A program made the translations under genes and the position numbers. A stretch of 64,000 nt of DNA from Phreatobacter sp. (lineage in GTDB: Bacteria; Pseudomonadota; Alphaproteobacteria; Rhizobiales; Phreatobacteraceae), in the NCBI RefSeq assembly GCF_016793595.1, contig NZ_JAEULY010000020.1:62001-126000 (forward strand), in the 5' to 3' direction. Below are positions 16,662-24,126 of this stretch, in pieces (position 1 is the stretch's first letter; every line of letters begins with the position of its first letter). The notes under the pieces were generated by a model. It had not been told where the DNA came from. It worked only from the letters and a program-made list of their open reading frames with translations, and did no database searches.

Positions 16662-17417
16662 CTACGCCACCATCACGCTGCCGCCGGAGGGCGACAGCGT
16701 CTGTCCCGTGAAATAGCCGGCCTCGTCGCTTGCCAAAAACACCGCCGCGGGAACGACGTCGTCCACGGTTCCCGCGCGACGCAGAGGATAGGCCGCGACC
16801 GCCGCGCGGATCGCATCGTCGGTCATTCCCGCGGCCAGTTCCGTCTGGATGATGGCCAGGGCGATGGCGTTGACGCGGATGCCCGTCGGCCCGAGCTCGC
16901 GGGCCAGCGCCTGCGTGAAGCCGATCATGCCGGCCTTGGCTGCCGACAGATGCGTGAAATTCGCCGCGCCGCTGACGCCGAAACTGCCGGACATGTTGAT
17001 GATGGAGCCCCGCCCCCGCGCGATCATGTGCGGCACGGCAAAGCGCGAGCATAGAAACATGCCGCGCAGGTGAACCGCGATCATCTCGTCCCAGACCTCG
17101 ATCGGCATTTCAGCCAGCGGCCTGGCATTGAGGAGCCCGGCATTGTTGACGAGGACATCGATGCTGCCGAACCTTGCAAGCGTCGACCCGACCATGGCCT
17201 CGACCGCGCCGGCATCGGTCACATCGGTCGCGCATATGTCCACCGCATGGCCCGCCCGATCGATTTCGCCCGCCACGCGACGCGCCACGTCGATGTCACG
17301 GTCGGCGATCATGACTCGCGCGCCTTCAGCGACGAAGCCTGCGGCCATCGCCCTTCCGATACCGCGCGCCGCGCCGGTTATGATGGCCACCCGGCCACCA
17401 AGTCGCTGGTTCGACAC
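16662..17417 (-). CDS. SDR-family oxidoreductase lacking the catalytic tyrosine
   Basis: A FabG-like short-chain dehydrogenase of 251 residues. The start is a GTG (VSNQRLGGRVAIITG) with GGAG seven bases upstream; an upstream in-frame ATG at 17504 would add a repeat-encoded, low-complexity extension. The NAD(P) motif TGAARGIG is at residues 14-21 and NNAG at 91-94. The active-site segment reads NFTHLSAAKAG: Lys161 is present but the position of the catalytic Tyr in YxxxK is Leu157 (codon CTG), though a His precedes it. This predicts loss of or change in the redox chemistry. It stands alone downstream of the NMT1-type binding protein gene on the same strand, separated by a hairpin. Confidence 0.88.
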   Translation of the reverse strand: MSNQRLGGRVAIITGAARGIGRAMAAGFVAEGARVMIADRDIDVARRVAGEIDRAGHAVDICATDVTDAGAVEAMVGSTLARFGSIDVLVNNAGLLNARPLAEMPIEVWDEMIAVHLRGMFLCSRFAVPHMIARGRGSIINMSGSFGVSGAANFTHLSAAKAGMIGFTQALARELGPTGIRVNAIALAIIQTELAAGMTDDAIRAAVAAYPLRRAGTVDDVVPAAVFLASDEAGYFTGQTLSPSGGSVMVA

Positions 17418-17433
17418 CGGTCTGCTCCATTGG

Positions 17434-17472
17434 TCGCAGGGAAACGACAAGTGATCGCATGGAAACGACAAG
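17434..17472. repeat. Two 18-bp near-identical repeats at 21-bp period
   Basis: TCGCAGGGAAACGACAAG (from 17434) and TCGCATGGAAACGACAAG (from 17455) differ at one base and are spaced exactly two helical turns apart. They lie just upstream of the GTG of the SDR gene, between it and the hairpin at 17472-17493, so they may be tandem operator sites for that gene. Confidence 0.7.
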
Positions 17473-17493
17473 CCCGAGGGAGGTCCCTCGGGC
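17472..17493 (-). terminator. Candidate terminator hairpin after NMT1-type binding-protein gene
   Basis: A perfect 10-bp inverted repeat, GCCCGAGGGA / TCCCTCGGGC with a 2-base loop, lies 30 bases after the stop of the 17523-18611 gene on the minus strand. The bases after the stem on that strand are only moderately T-rich (TTGTCGTTTCC), so it is a moderate-confidence intrinsic terminator. Confidence 0.65.
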
Positions 17494-17522
17494 CGGTCGC
17501 GCAATCGTCCCGTGGCGCTGGA

Positions 17523-18611
17523 TCAGACGAGATATTTCTGGAACTGCTGCGAGCGGGCGCGCGCGGCGGCCAGTTCTTCCGCCGTGAACTTGACCTTGCC
17601 GGCGAAGCGGTTGGTCACCAGCGCGTTGAGGTCAGGGCGGGTCGCGCCTTCGCCAGCCGCATACTGCATGACGAAATCGGCCATGGTGGAAACCTTGGCC
17701 GGATCGGAATAGCCGAAGCCGTGATCGGTCAGCTCCGGCACCAGATTGGTCAGGTTCACGAGGCCGAGCCCGATCCGCGAGTATTCCTTGCCGGTCGAGG
17801 AGATCGATACTTCCGAATTCGCCTTCAGGAAGATGTCGATGGACTCGTCGACGTTCGTCTGGGTGAACTTCACGGCCTCCATGGCGCCCTGCACGAAGGC
17901 CTCGCAGAGCGCGGCGTCGCGCTGCAAGCGCTGGGGCTGCGTGGTCAGCGCCTGGCCGTAGAAGTCGATCCCGACGCTCTTGAACAGCATGAAGCGCACG
18001 TCGGTGCCGAGCGGCGCGAGCGAGGGTACGGTGCTGGTGGCGAAAGCGGACACGGCGTCGACCTGCTTTTCCGCCAGCGAGCGCTCGCGCACCTTGCCGT
18101 CCAGCTGAATGATCTGGACCTTGGCGAGATCGAAGCCGGCCTTGGCGGCATAGAGAGGCAGGAACGGATACTCGCCGGACGTCACGCTGGCGCCGAGGCG
18201 CTTGCCCTCGAGGTCCTTCGGCGAGCGGATCGGCGAATCCGCGCGAACGCCGACGCCCATCAGCACCTCGTAGTTGATCTGCCCGATGCAGGTGATCGGC
18301 AGCTTGCGGGCCGCCTGGATGATCACCGTCGGCGTCGGCGCCATGCCGAAGTCGAACGTGCCCGCGCTGACCGCCTGCGCCGCCGAGTTCGACCCCGAGC
18401 CACGCGCGACGCTGACATCGAGGCCGGCATTTTTCCAGAAGCCCTTGTCGCGTGCGACATAGGCGAAGAGGTTCGGACCTTCCGGCAGCCATGACGTGGT
18501 GAAGCTGACCTTGGCAGCGCCCTGCGCAACGGCGGGCGAGGCGAGCGGCAGGCCTGCCGCGACCGCGCCGAGCCCCATGGTCTTGATGGCCGTGCGTCGA
18601 GAAATCGTCAT
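17523..18611 (-). CDS. ABC transporter substrate-binding protein, NMT1/TauA-like
   Basis: A periplasmic receptor of the sulfonate/nitrate/pyrimidine class, 362 residues. A twin-arginine leader (SRRTAIKTMGLGAVAAGLPLASPAVAQ) precedes the binding domain with VSFTTSWLPEGPNLFAYVARDKGFWKNAGLDV, the FDFGMAPTPTVIIQA pocket segment and SPKDLEGKRLGASVTSGEYPFLP. It has no permease or ATPase beside it; matching subunits lie at 25531-27222, and the two promoters share a palindromic element, so they may be one importer split across the locus. The ligand is unknown; NMT1-type receptors bind taurine, alkane sulfonates, riboflavin or pyrimidine precursors and some aromatic acids. Confidence 0.9.
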   Translation of the reverse strand: MTISRRTAIKTMGLGAVAAGLPLASPAVAQGAAKVSFTTSWLPEGPNLFAYVARDKGFWKNAGLDVSVARGSGSNSAAQAVSAGTFDFGMAPTPTVIIQAARKLPITCIGQINYEVLMGVGVRADSPIRSPKDLEGKRLGASVTSGEYPFLPLYAAKAGFDLAKVQIIQLDGKVRERSLAEKQVDAVSAFATSTVPSLAPLGTDVRFMLFKSVGIDFYGQALTTQPQRLQRDAALCEAFVQGAMEAVKFTQTNVDESIDIFLKANSEVSISSTGKEYSRIGLGLVNLTNLVPELTDHGFGYSDPAKVSTMADFVMQYAAGEGATRPDLNALVTNRFAGKVKFTAEELAAARARSQQFQKYLV

Positions 18612-18680
18612 GACCTGGCTCCCTTATGATTGCGCCTGGATGCGTTCGATAGGGAAGCTTTTCTCCGCGCGTGCTCGCGT

Positions 18681-18717
18681 GCAAGCGAAATTATGCCAGT
18701 TTCATAATTTCGCATGC
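18681..18717. promoter_or_regulatory. Large palindrome, candidate operator/promoter of the NMT1-type binding-protein gene
   Basis: GCGAAATTATG and CATAATTTCGC form perfect 11-bp arms around a 7-base spacer (CCAGTTT), and the symmetry extends to 15-bp arms with one mismatch. It lies 70-106 bases upstream of the minus-strand gene. On that strand it reads ATTATGAAACTGGCATAAT; the word CTGGCATAAT recurs at 25281 and 25395. CATAAT could also serve as a -10 element. Confidence 0.7.
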
Positions 18718-18783
18718 ACTTGAGTCATATGCCCAATCTTTCCGCTGTTTCGGCCAGACACTGCGAGCTACGATGCCAACGTC

Positions 18784-18854
18784 GCATTCCTTCGCAAGCG
18801 GAATGCATGCCACAAGTTAAATCATACATTCCATTGCCTACATTTTGGCATGCA
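18784..18854. promoter_or_regulatory. Hairpin and spaced inverted repeat before the aldehyde dehydrogenase pseudogene
   Basis: GCATTCC / GGAATGC form a 7-bp stem (18784-18806). TGCATGCCA (18804-18812) and TGGCATGCA (18846-18854) are exact 9-bp inverted copies whose centres are 42 bp apart, four helical turns. The TGGCAT core is shared with the palindrome at 18681 and the sites near 25.3 kb. The stretch is AT-rich compared with its surroundings. Confidence 0.55.
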
Positions 18855-18897
18855 ACCTTGGGAAGCTGCGCATGCGGAACGCAGATCAGGATCGATC

Positions 18898-20303
18898 ATG
18901 GCGGACAGCCTGTTGAGCGCCAGCGGCCTCCCTCCATCACCGGCGCATCACTATGCCGGGCGGTGGCAAACTCCGCTGCATCCTGAAACGCTGCCGGTCT
19001 TCTGCCCTGCTACCGGTAGCGAGCTCACCCTGAGCGCCGCCGCAGGCCCCGCCGATGTCGCTGCGGCCTGCGCGGCGGCAAGCGCCGCCCTACCCGCCTG
19101 GTGCGCCATGGATGCGCTGGACTGGGGCCGCATCCTGCGCCGCCTTGCCGACCTGGTCGCCAGTCGCATCGACATGCTGGCCGCGCTGGAATCCGCGACC
19201 ATCGGCCGCCCGCTGCGCGAGATGCGCGCGCAGATGGGCCGCATTCCCGAATGGATCGAGTATTTTGCCGGCATCGCGCCCGGCCTCGAGGCCGAGGCGA
19301 AAACGCTGAAGGGCCATCTCCTCAGCTATACGGCCTACGAGCCCTACGGTGTCTGCGCGCTGCTGACGCCCTGGAACCATCCCATCCTCATTCTGGTCAA
19401 GAAGCTCGCGGCCGCGCTCGCTGCGGGCAATGCCTGCATCGTCAAGCCGTCGGAGCTAGCGCCGATCTCGACCCTCGTCTTCGCCCAATGGTGCGCGGAG
19501 GCGGGACTGCCTGCCGGCACGGTGAATGTCGTCGTCGGCGACGGGCGAGCCGGTGCGCTGGTCTGCGCGGCGCCGGAGGTTCAGCGCATCGATATGACGG
19601 GCGGCACGGCGACGGGACGGCGCGTCGCGGCCGCCGCGGCCGAGCGGCTCGTGCCCTGCACATTGGAACTCGGCGGCAAGACCCCCTTCGTGGTCTTCGA
19701 GGACGTCGATGTGGCGGAAGCGGCCGCGGGCGCGGTCTTCGCAGCGTTCATCGCCGCAGGACAAACGTGTGTCTCCGCGTCGCGCCTTCTGGTGGCGCGG
19801 CCGATCTACGAGGCGTTCAGCGAGGCGCTTCGCGACCGCGTCGAGGCGCTGCGGGTCGGCAACCCCGCCGACGCGGCAACCGATGTCGGACCGGTCATTT
19901 CCGCTGCATCGAAGGCGCGCTCCCTCGGCCATATCGACAAGGCCCGGGCGGCGGGCGCTCCGATCCTGGCCGGCGGTGCGCTGCCGGAGCTTGGGGCGGC
20001 GTGCGCGGGCGGCTATTTCGTCCCGCCGACCGTGTTCCGCGATGTCGAGCCGCACATGGACCTGTTCCGGGAGGAAGTGTTCGGGCCTGTCATCTCCGTC
20101 ACGCCGTTCGACACCGAAGCCGACGCTCTGCGGCTCGCCAACGATCCCCCTACGCGCTCGGCGCCTCCATCTGGACCCGTGATGTCGGTCGCGCCCACCG
20201 CATGGCGCAGGCGGTGCGCGGCGGCATGGTCTGGGTCAACGACCACCACAAGAACGACCCGCGCTCGATCTGGGGCGGTTTCGGCGACAGCGGCTACGGC
20301 TGA
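18898..20303 (+). pseudogene. Aldehyde dehydrogenase, frameshifted and truncated at the C-terminus
   Basis: From the ATG at 18898 (AGGA seven bases upstream) the frame reads as an NAD(P)-dependent aldehyde dehydrogenase: PWNHPILILVKKLAAALAAGN, KPSELAP, catalytic Glu in LELGGKTP, catalytic Cys in GQTCVSASRL and EEVFGPVISVTPFDTE. At about 20146-20150, in a run of five C residues, the frame breaks. The family sequence YALGASIWTRDVGRAHRMA and GGMVWVNDHH continues in the next frame and stops at 20303 after GDSGYG. One missing C would restore the frame. Even then the last 25-40 residues typical of the family are absent, because the gene ends 12 bases before the convergent crotonase gene. Either a real pseudogene or a homopolymer sequencing error plus a natural truncation. 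Confidence 0.85.
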
Positions 20304-20315
20304 AGGGACACCGCG

Positions 20316-21089
20316 TCAGCGTCCGGTCCAGACTGCCGGGCGCTTGGCCACGAAGGCTTCGACGCCGTTGCGGAAATCGTCGCTGCCATAGCAAAGGCGG
20401 ATCAGGTCATCGCCGTCGATATCCGTCGCGGTGAGGCGGCGGACCGCCTCCTTGGTCGCGCGCATGGTGAGCGGCGCGTGCCCGGTGAGCCGCCCGGCAA
20501 GGTCGGCGGCGCGGCCATCGAGGTCCTCCGGCGCGACGATGGCGCTGAGGAACCCTCCGGCAAGCGCCTCATCGGCGGACAGCATCTCGCCTAGCAGCAA
20601 CATGCGCTTGGTGCGCGCGGGGCCGAGCTCCGCCAGCAGGCGCGCATGGTTCTCGATGGACAGACAGTTGCCGAGCGTCCTCGCGATGGGAACGCCGAAC
20701 TGCGCGGCGGGCGTGCCGATCCTCACGTCGCAGCAGGCCGCGATGGCGAGGCCGCCGCCGACGCACCAGCCGTCGATCACCGCGAGCGTTGGAACCCTGA
20801 TCGCCTCGATGGCGGCAAGGATCGCCTCGATCCGTCGCTCATAGGCGATGCCGTCCTCGCCTGACCGGAAGGCGGCGAACTGGGCGATGTCCGTGCCGGC
20901 GATGAAGGCCTTGCCGCCGGCACCGCGAAGCACGACTGCTCGCAGGGTCTCATCGGCGTTGACCGCCTCGCAGATGGCCGCGAGCTCATCATACATCGCC
21001 CAGGTCATCGCATTGCGTGCCTGCGGGCGGTCGAAGAGCACATGACCGACGGCGCCGTCGCGGCGATAGCGCGTGATGCCCTGATCCAT
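20316..21089 (-). CDS. Enoyl-CoA hydratase/isomerase (crotonase) family protein
   Basis: A cytoplasmic crotonase-fold protein, 257 residues, starting at the ATG of MDQGITRYRRDGAVGHVLFDRP with GGAGAG upstream. The oxyanion-hole segments are present: KAFIAGTDIAQF (about 60-71) and DGWCVGGGLAIAACCDVRIG (107-125). At the position of the first catalytic glutamate of rat hydratase (the PE in FGxPE) this protein has Ile135 (FGVPIARTLG), so simple hydratase activity is doubtful; other crotonases use different acids. It is the last gene of a minus-strand run with the M20 amidase, alpha/beta hydrolase, SDR and aminotransferase, 65 bases after the amidase. Confidence 0.9.
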   Translation of the reverse strand: MDQGITRYRRDGAVGHVLFDRPQARNAMTWAMYDELAAICEAVNADETLRAVVLRGAGGKAFIAGTDIAQFAAFRSGEDGIAYERRIEAILAAIEAIRVPTLAVIDGWCVGGGLAIAACCDVRIGTPAAQFGVPIARTLGNCLSIENHARLLAELGPARTKRMLLLGEMLSADEALAGGFLSAIVAPEDLDGRAADLAGRLTGHAPLTMRATKEAVRRLTATDIDGDDLIRLCYGSDDFRNGVEAFVAKRPAVWTGR

Positions 21090-21154
21090 CGAATGCTCTC
21101 CTCTGCGGGGCCTGGCTACCGCCCGCACATCTCCCGACGCGGGCCAGAGACCTA

Positions 21155-22399
21155 TCACGCTCGGTTGGCGAGATCCCAGACCACGTCAGTCAGCACCTGC
21201 GCACCGGCCGTCAGATGCTCGGGCTCCGTCCATTCGTCGGGATTGTGCGAGATGCCACCCCGGCAGGGCACGAAGATCATGCCGGCCGGGCAGACATAGT
21301 GCAGCTGGCGTGCGTCATGGCCGGCGGCCGAATAGACGTCCATGTGCGGGACCCCCCGCGCGGTTGCCGCCGCGGCGATCGCGGCCCGTATGGAGGGCGC
21401 GAAGTTCAGCGACGGCGAATGCTGGATCTGCTGCAGGTCCACGGCGCAGGGCCCCCTGTACCGTTCGACGATCGCCCGAATCTCGGCATCGACCCGGTCG
21501 ACGACGGCATTGTCGGGATGGCGCAGATCGACCGAGAAATAGACCTCCGCCGGCACGACCGAGGGAGCGTTGGGCGTCACCCTCATCATTCCGACGGTGA
21601 TGAGCGTGTCGTCCGGTTCCATCGCGGCCTCATCCATGGCCTGGATCATCCTGACGGCCGCCATCATGGCATCCTTGCGGTCCCGGCGCAGGGCCGTGCC
21701 GGCATGGGCGGCCTCGCCCGTCACCCGAATGCGGTAGCGCCGCGTACCCTGAATGCCGGTGACGACGCCGAGCGGAATGCCTGCTGCCTCCAGAACCGAC
21801 GCCTGCTCGATATGCGGTTCGACATAGGCGGCGATCGGGAAGCCGAACGGACGCTGCGGCACATCGACATCGCCGGCAAGGATCGCGGCGACGGCCTCGC
21901 CGATCGTGACCCCATCGGCGTCGCGGATCGGCAGCACCTTGTCCAACACCTTGGTACCGGTGAACAGGTCGGAGCCGGTCATGCCCGGCGCGAAGCGCGA
22001 TCCTTCCTCGTTGGTCCAGGCGACCACTTCGACGGATCGCAGGGGCCGCCCGCCCGCAGCCACCATCGCCTCGACGGCTTCCAGCGCGGCGAGCACGCCG
22101 AAGACGCCGTCGAACCTGCCGCCTGTGGGTTGCGAGTCGATATGGGACCCGGCGACGACCGGATCGAGCGAGGGGTCCTGTCCCTCGCAGCGCAGGAACA
22201 GGTTCGCAGCCGCGTCGGTGAACGGCTTCAGGCCAATGGCACGGCCCCAGGCGACGACTTGCGCCCTCGCCTCGCCCTCGATGGGAGACAAGGTCGGCCG
22301 ATCGACGCCGCCATCGGCGCGCGCGCCGAAACGTGCAAGCTCCATGTGGCGCGCCCAGAGGCGTTCGCCATCGACGTGGTCGGAAAGGCGCTGCGACAC
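21155..22399 (-). CDS. M20-family amidase/hydantoinase-carbamoylase (N-carbamoyl-L-amino-acid hydrolase-like)
   Basis: A cytoplasmic dinuclear zinc amidohydrolase, 414 residues, the family usual length. Metal ligands can be seen in order: H in AGSHIDSQPTGGRFDG (with the bridging Asp), the EE pair in WTNEEGSRFAPGM, H in EPHIEQ, and the C-terminal H in SHNPDE. GEAAHAGTALRRDRKDA carries the dimerisation-lid histidine, and SAAGHDA is also typical. Relatives hydrolyse N-carbamoyl-L-amino acids, beta-ureidopropionate or allantoate. It starts eight bases after the alpha/beta hydrolase stop, so the two are co-translated. It gives this locus a possible role in ureido or cyclic-amide breakdown alongside the hydantoinases at both ends of the window. 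Confidence 0.92.
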   Translation of the reverse strand: MSQRLSDHVDGERLWARHMELARFGARADGGVDRPTLSPIEGEARAQVVAWGRAIGLKPFTDAAANLFLRCEGQDPSLDPVVAGSHIDSQPTGGRFDGVFGVLAALEAVEAMVAAGGRPLRSVEVVAWTNEEGSRFAPGMTGSDLFTGTKVLDKVLPIRDADGVTIGEAVAAILAGDVDVPQRPFGFPIAAYVEPHIEQASVLEAAGIPLGVVTGIQGTRRYRIRVTGEAAHAGTALRRDRKDAMMAAVRMIQAMDEAAMEPDDTLITVGMMRVTPNAPSVVPAEVYFSVDLRHPDNAVVDRVDAEIRAIVERYRGPCAVDLQQIQHSPSLNFAPSIRAAIAAAATARGVPHMDVYSAAGHDARQLHYVCPAGMIFVPCRGGISHNPDEWTEPEHLTAGAQVLTDVVWDLANRA

Positions 22400-22407
22400 G
22401 GCCGGCC

Positions 22408-23289
22408 TCAGTCGGCACGCATGATCTGCGCGGGATTGGCGCGCGGGTCGCGCGGCCCCCAGCGGCCGGCCTCGACCTGCGCGATGAACTCCGACAGAAG
22501 GCGGTTGAACAGTTCCGGCTCCTCAAGGTTCAGCGTATGGCCGGACTTCGGGAAGACAGCGAAGCCGCAGCGCGGCACCGTGCGCTTCAGGAACAGACCC
22601 GGCTGGATGCAGTGATCGTCCTCGTCGCCGGTCATCACCAGCAACGGCGCCTGCATGGCGCGGAACTCGGCCTCCAGATCATAGAGCGATGGGCGCTGCA
22701 TCTGCACGCCGCGCATGGTGTTGGCCGCGCCTAGCGAGTCGTGCTGGCCGAGCCTGTCGGCGAACAGCTTCCAGCCGCGCGGGTCCTTGTCCTGGAACTG
22801 CACGCGCGATGCGCCTTCCGCGTAGGTCGGGGCGAAATCCCTGGCGCCGCGCTCCTGGAAGTTCTTCGCGACCTGCTCCGAAATGCCCCTGAAATAATCT
22901 TCATGGGCCTTTTCGGCACCGTAGCCGGCGCCGGCCGCGACCAGCGACAGGACCCGTCCGGGATGGCGCAAGCCGACATGAAGGGTCGCAAAGCCGCCCA
23001 TGGAAAGCCCGACGATATGGGCTTTGTCGATGCCGGCGGCGCTCAGAACATCGACGATGTCGTCGGCCGCGCGCGCTTGCGAATAGCGCGCGATATCCGT
23101 CGGCACTTCGGAGGGCGGGAAGCCGCGCGCGGCGAAGGTGATGCAGCGGTGCCGGCGCGCGAAGAAATTCATCTGCGGCTCCCAGCTCCAGTGGCTGCCG
23201 CCGAACTCGTGGACGAAGATGATCGGCGTTCCGGCGCCGGCCTCCTCGTAGAACAGTTTCACGCCGTCGCTGGCGGTGGCGAATGCCAT
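22408..23289 (-). CDS. Alpha/beta hydrolase
   Basis: A soluble serine hydrolase of 293 residues. The oxyanion segment is IIFVHEFGGSHWSWEPQM, the nucleophile elbow VGLSMGGFATLHVGLRHPGRV, the acid is probably within VMTGDEDDHCIQPGL and the histidine within SGHTLNLEEPELFNRLL. The residue after the nucleophile and the small cap resemble enol-lactone hydrolases and C-C bond hydrolases. It begins ten bases after the upstream SDR stop and ends eight before the M20 amidase, within the five-gene minus-strand operon. The substrate is unknown. Confidence 0.9.
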   Translation of the reverse strand: MAFATASDGVKLFYEEAGAGTPIIFVHEFGGSHWSWEPQMNFFARRHRCITFAARGFPPSEVPTDIARYSQARAADDIVDVLSAAGIDKAHIVGLSMGGFATLHVGLRHPGRVLSLVAAGAGYGAEKAHEDYFRGISEQVAKNFQERGARDFAPTYAEGASRVQFQDKDPRGWKLFADRLGQHDSLGAANTMRGVQMQRPSLYDLEAEFRAMQAPLLVMTGDEDDHCIQPGLFLKRTVPRCGFAVFPKSGHTLNLEEPELFNRLLSEFIAQVEAGRWGPRDPRANPAQIMRAD

Positions 23290-23299
23290 GGCGCCCTCC

Positions 23300-24082
23300 T
23301 CAGATCACCGAGCGCCGCGAGGCGATGCCACCATCCACCGTGAAGATGGTGCCGGACGTGTAGCCGGAACGGTAGGAGGCGAGGAAGACGATGAGGTCGG
23401 TGACCTCGTGGACATGGGCCGGGCGCTTCAGCGGATAGCGCTGCTCCAGTTCCTTGTAGCGATCGGAATCGCCCAGCCAGTCGGCGGCGCGCTTCTTCAG
23501 CATGTTGTAGATGCGGTCGGTATCGACCGGCCCCGGATTGACGCCGACGACGCGGATATTGTCGTCAAGCGAGTGGCCGCCCATGGCGCGGGTGAAGGCC
23601 ATCAGGCTGGCATTGCCGGTGGTGCCCGCGACATAGGCGGGATCGAAAACCTCACCGCCATTGCCGATATTGTTGATGATGACGCCGCCGCCGCGCGCCT
23701 TCATGCGAGCATAGATCTGGCGCGTCATGTTGATGTAGCCGAAGACCTTCAGCTCCCATCCCGCGCGCCATTTGGCCTCGTCGACATCCCAGAGCGAGCC
23801 GCTCGGGATGACGCCGGCATTGTTGACCAGCACGTCGACATCGCCGGCCGCTTCCGCCAGCTTCTCGGCCGAGCCCGCATCGGTGAGGTCGAGCGCGTGG
23901 ACGGTGACCGAGACGCTGTGCCTCGCCTCGACCTCGCGCTTCAGCTGTTCCAGCTTGTCCGCCGATCGCGCCGTGACATGCAGGTTGCAGCCCTCTTCGG
24001 CAAACGACCCGGCAAGACCATGGCCGATACCCTGAGACGCGCCCGTGATGAGGACGGTCTTGCCCTTCAGCCCCAGATCCAT
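23300..24082 (-). CDS. SDR-family oxidoreductase with YxxxT instead of YxxxK
   Basis: A classical-fold short-chain dehydrogenase, 260 residues, starting at MDLGLKGKTVLITGASQGIG; the open frame continues far upstream but only as a shadow of the aminotransferase gene. The cofactor motif TGASQGIG is at 13-20 and NNAG at 87-90. In the active site Tyr150 is present in DPAYVAGTTGNASLMAFTRA, but the lysine position is Thr154 and the serine region reads IINNIGNGG. This combination defines a subgroup rather than a random lesion, but it lacks the normal proton-relay lysine. It lies 44 bases after the aminotransferase and ten before the hydrolase in the same operon. Confidence 0.9.
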   Translation of the reverse strand: MDLGLKGKTVLITGASQGIGHGLAGSFAEEGCNLHVTARSADKLEQLKREVEARHSVSVTVHALDLTDAGSAEKLAEAAGDVDVLVNNAGVIPSGSLWDVDEAKWRAGWELKVFGYINMTRQIYARMKARGGGVIINNIGNGGEVFDPAYVAGTTGNASLMAFTRAMGGHSLDDNIRVVGVNPGPVDTDRIYNMLKKRAADWLGDSDRYKELEQRYPLKRPAHVHEVTDLIVFLASYRSGYTSGTIFTVDGGIASRRSVI

Positions 24083-24126
24083 TTGAAAATCTCCACGAAA
24101 CGAGCGCGCGGCGGCTGCCGGACGGA

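Noticed and set aside
18714..18986. 90-codon open frame over the promoter and start of the aldehyde dehydrogenase gene
   Set aside because: It overlaps the palindromic regulatory region and the real start; no family resemblance.
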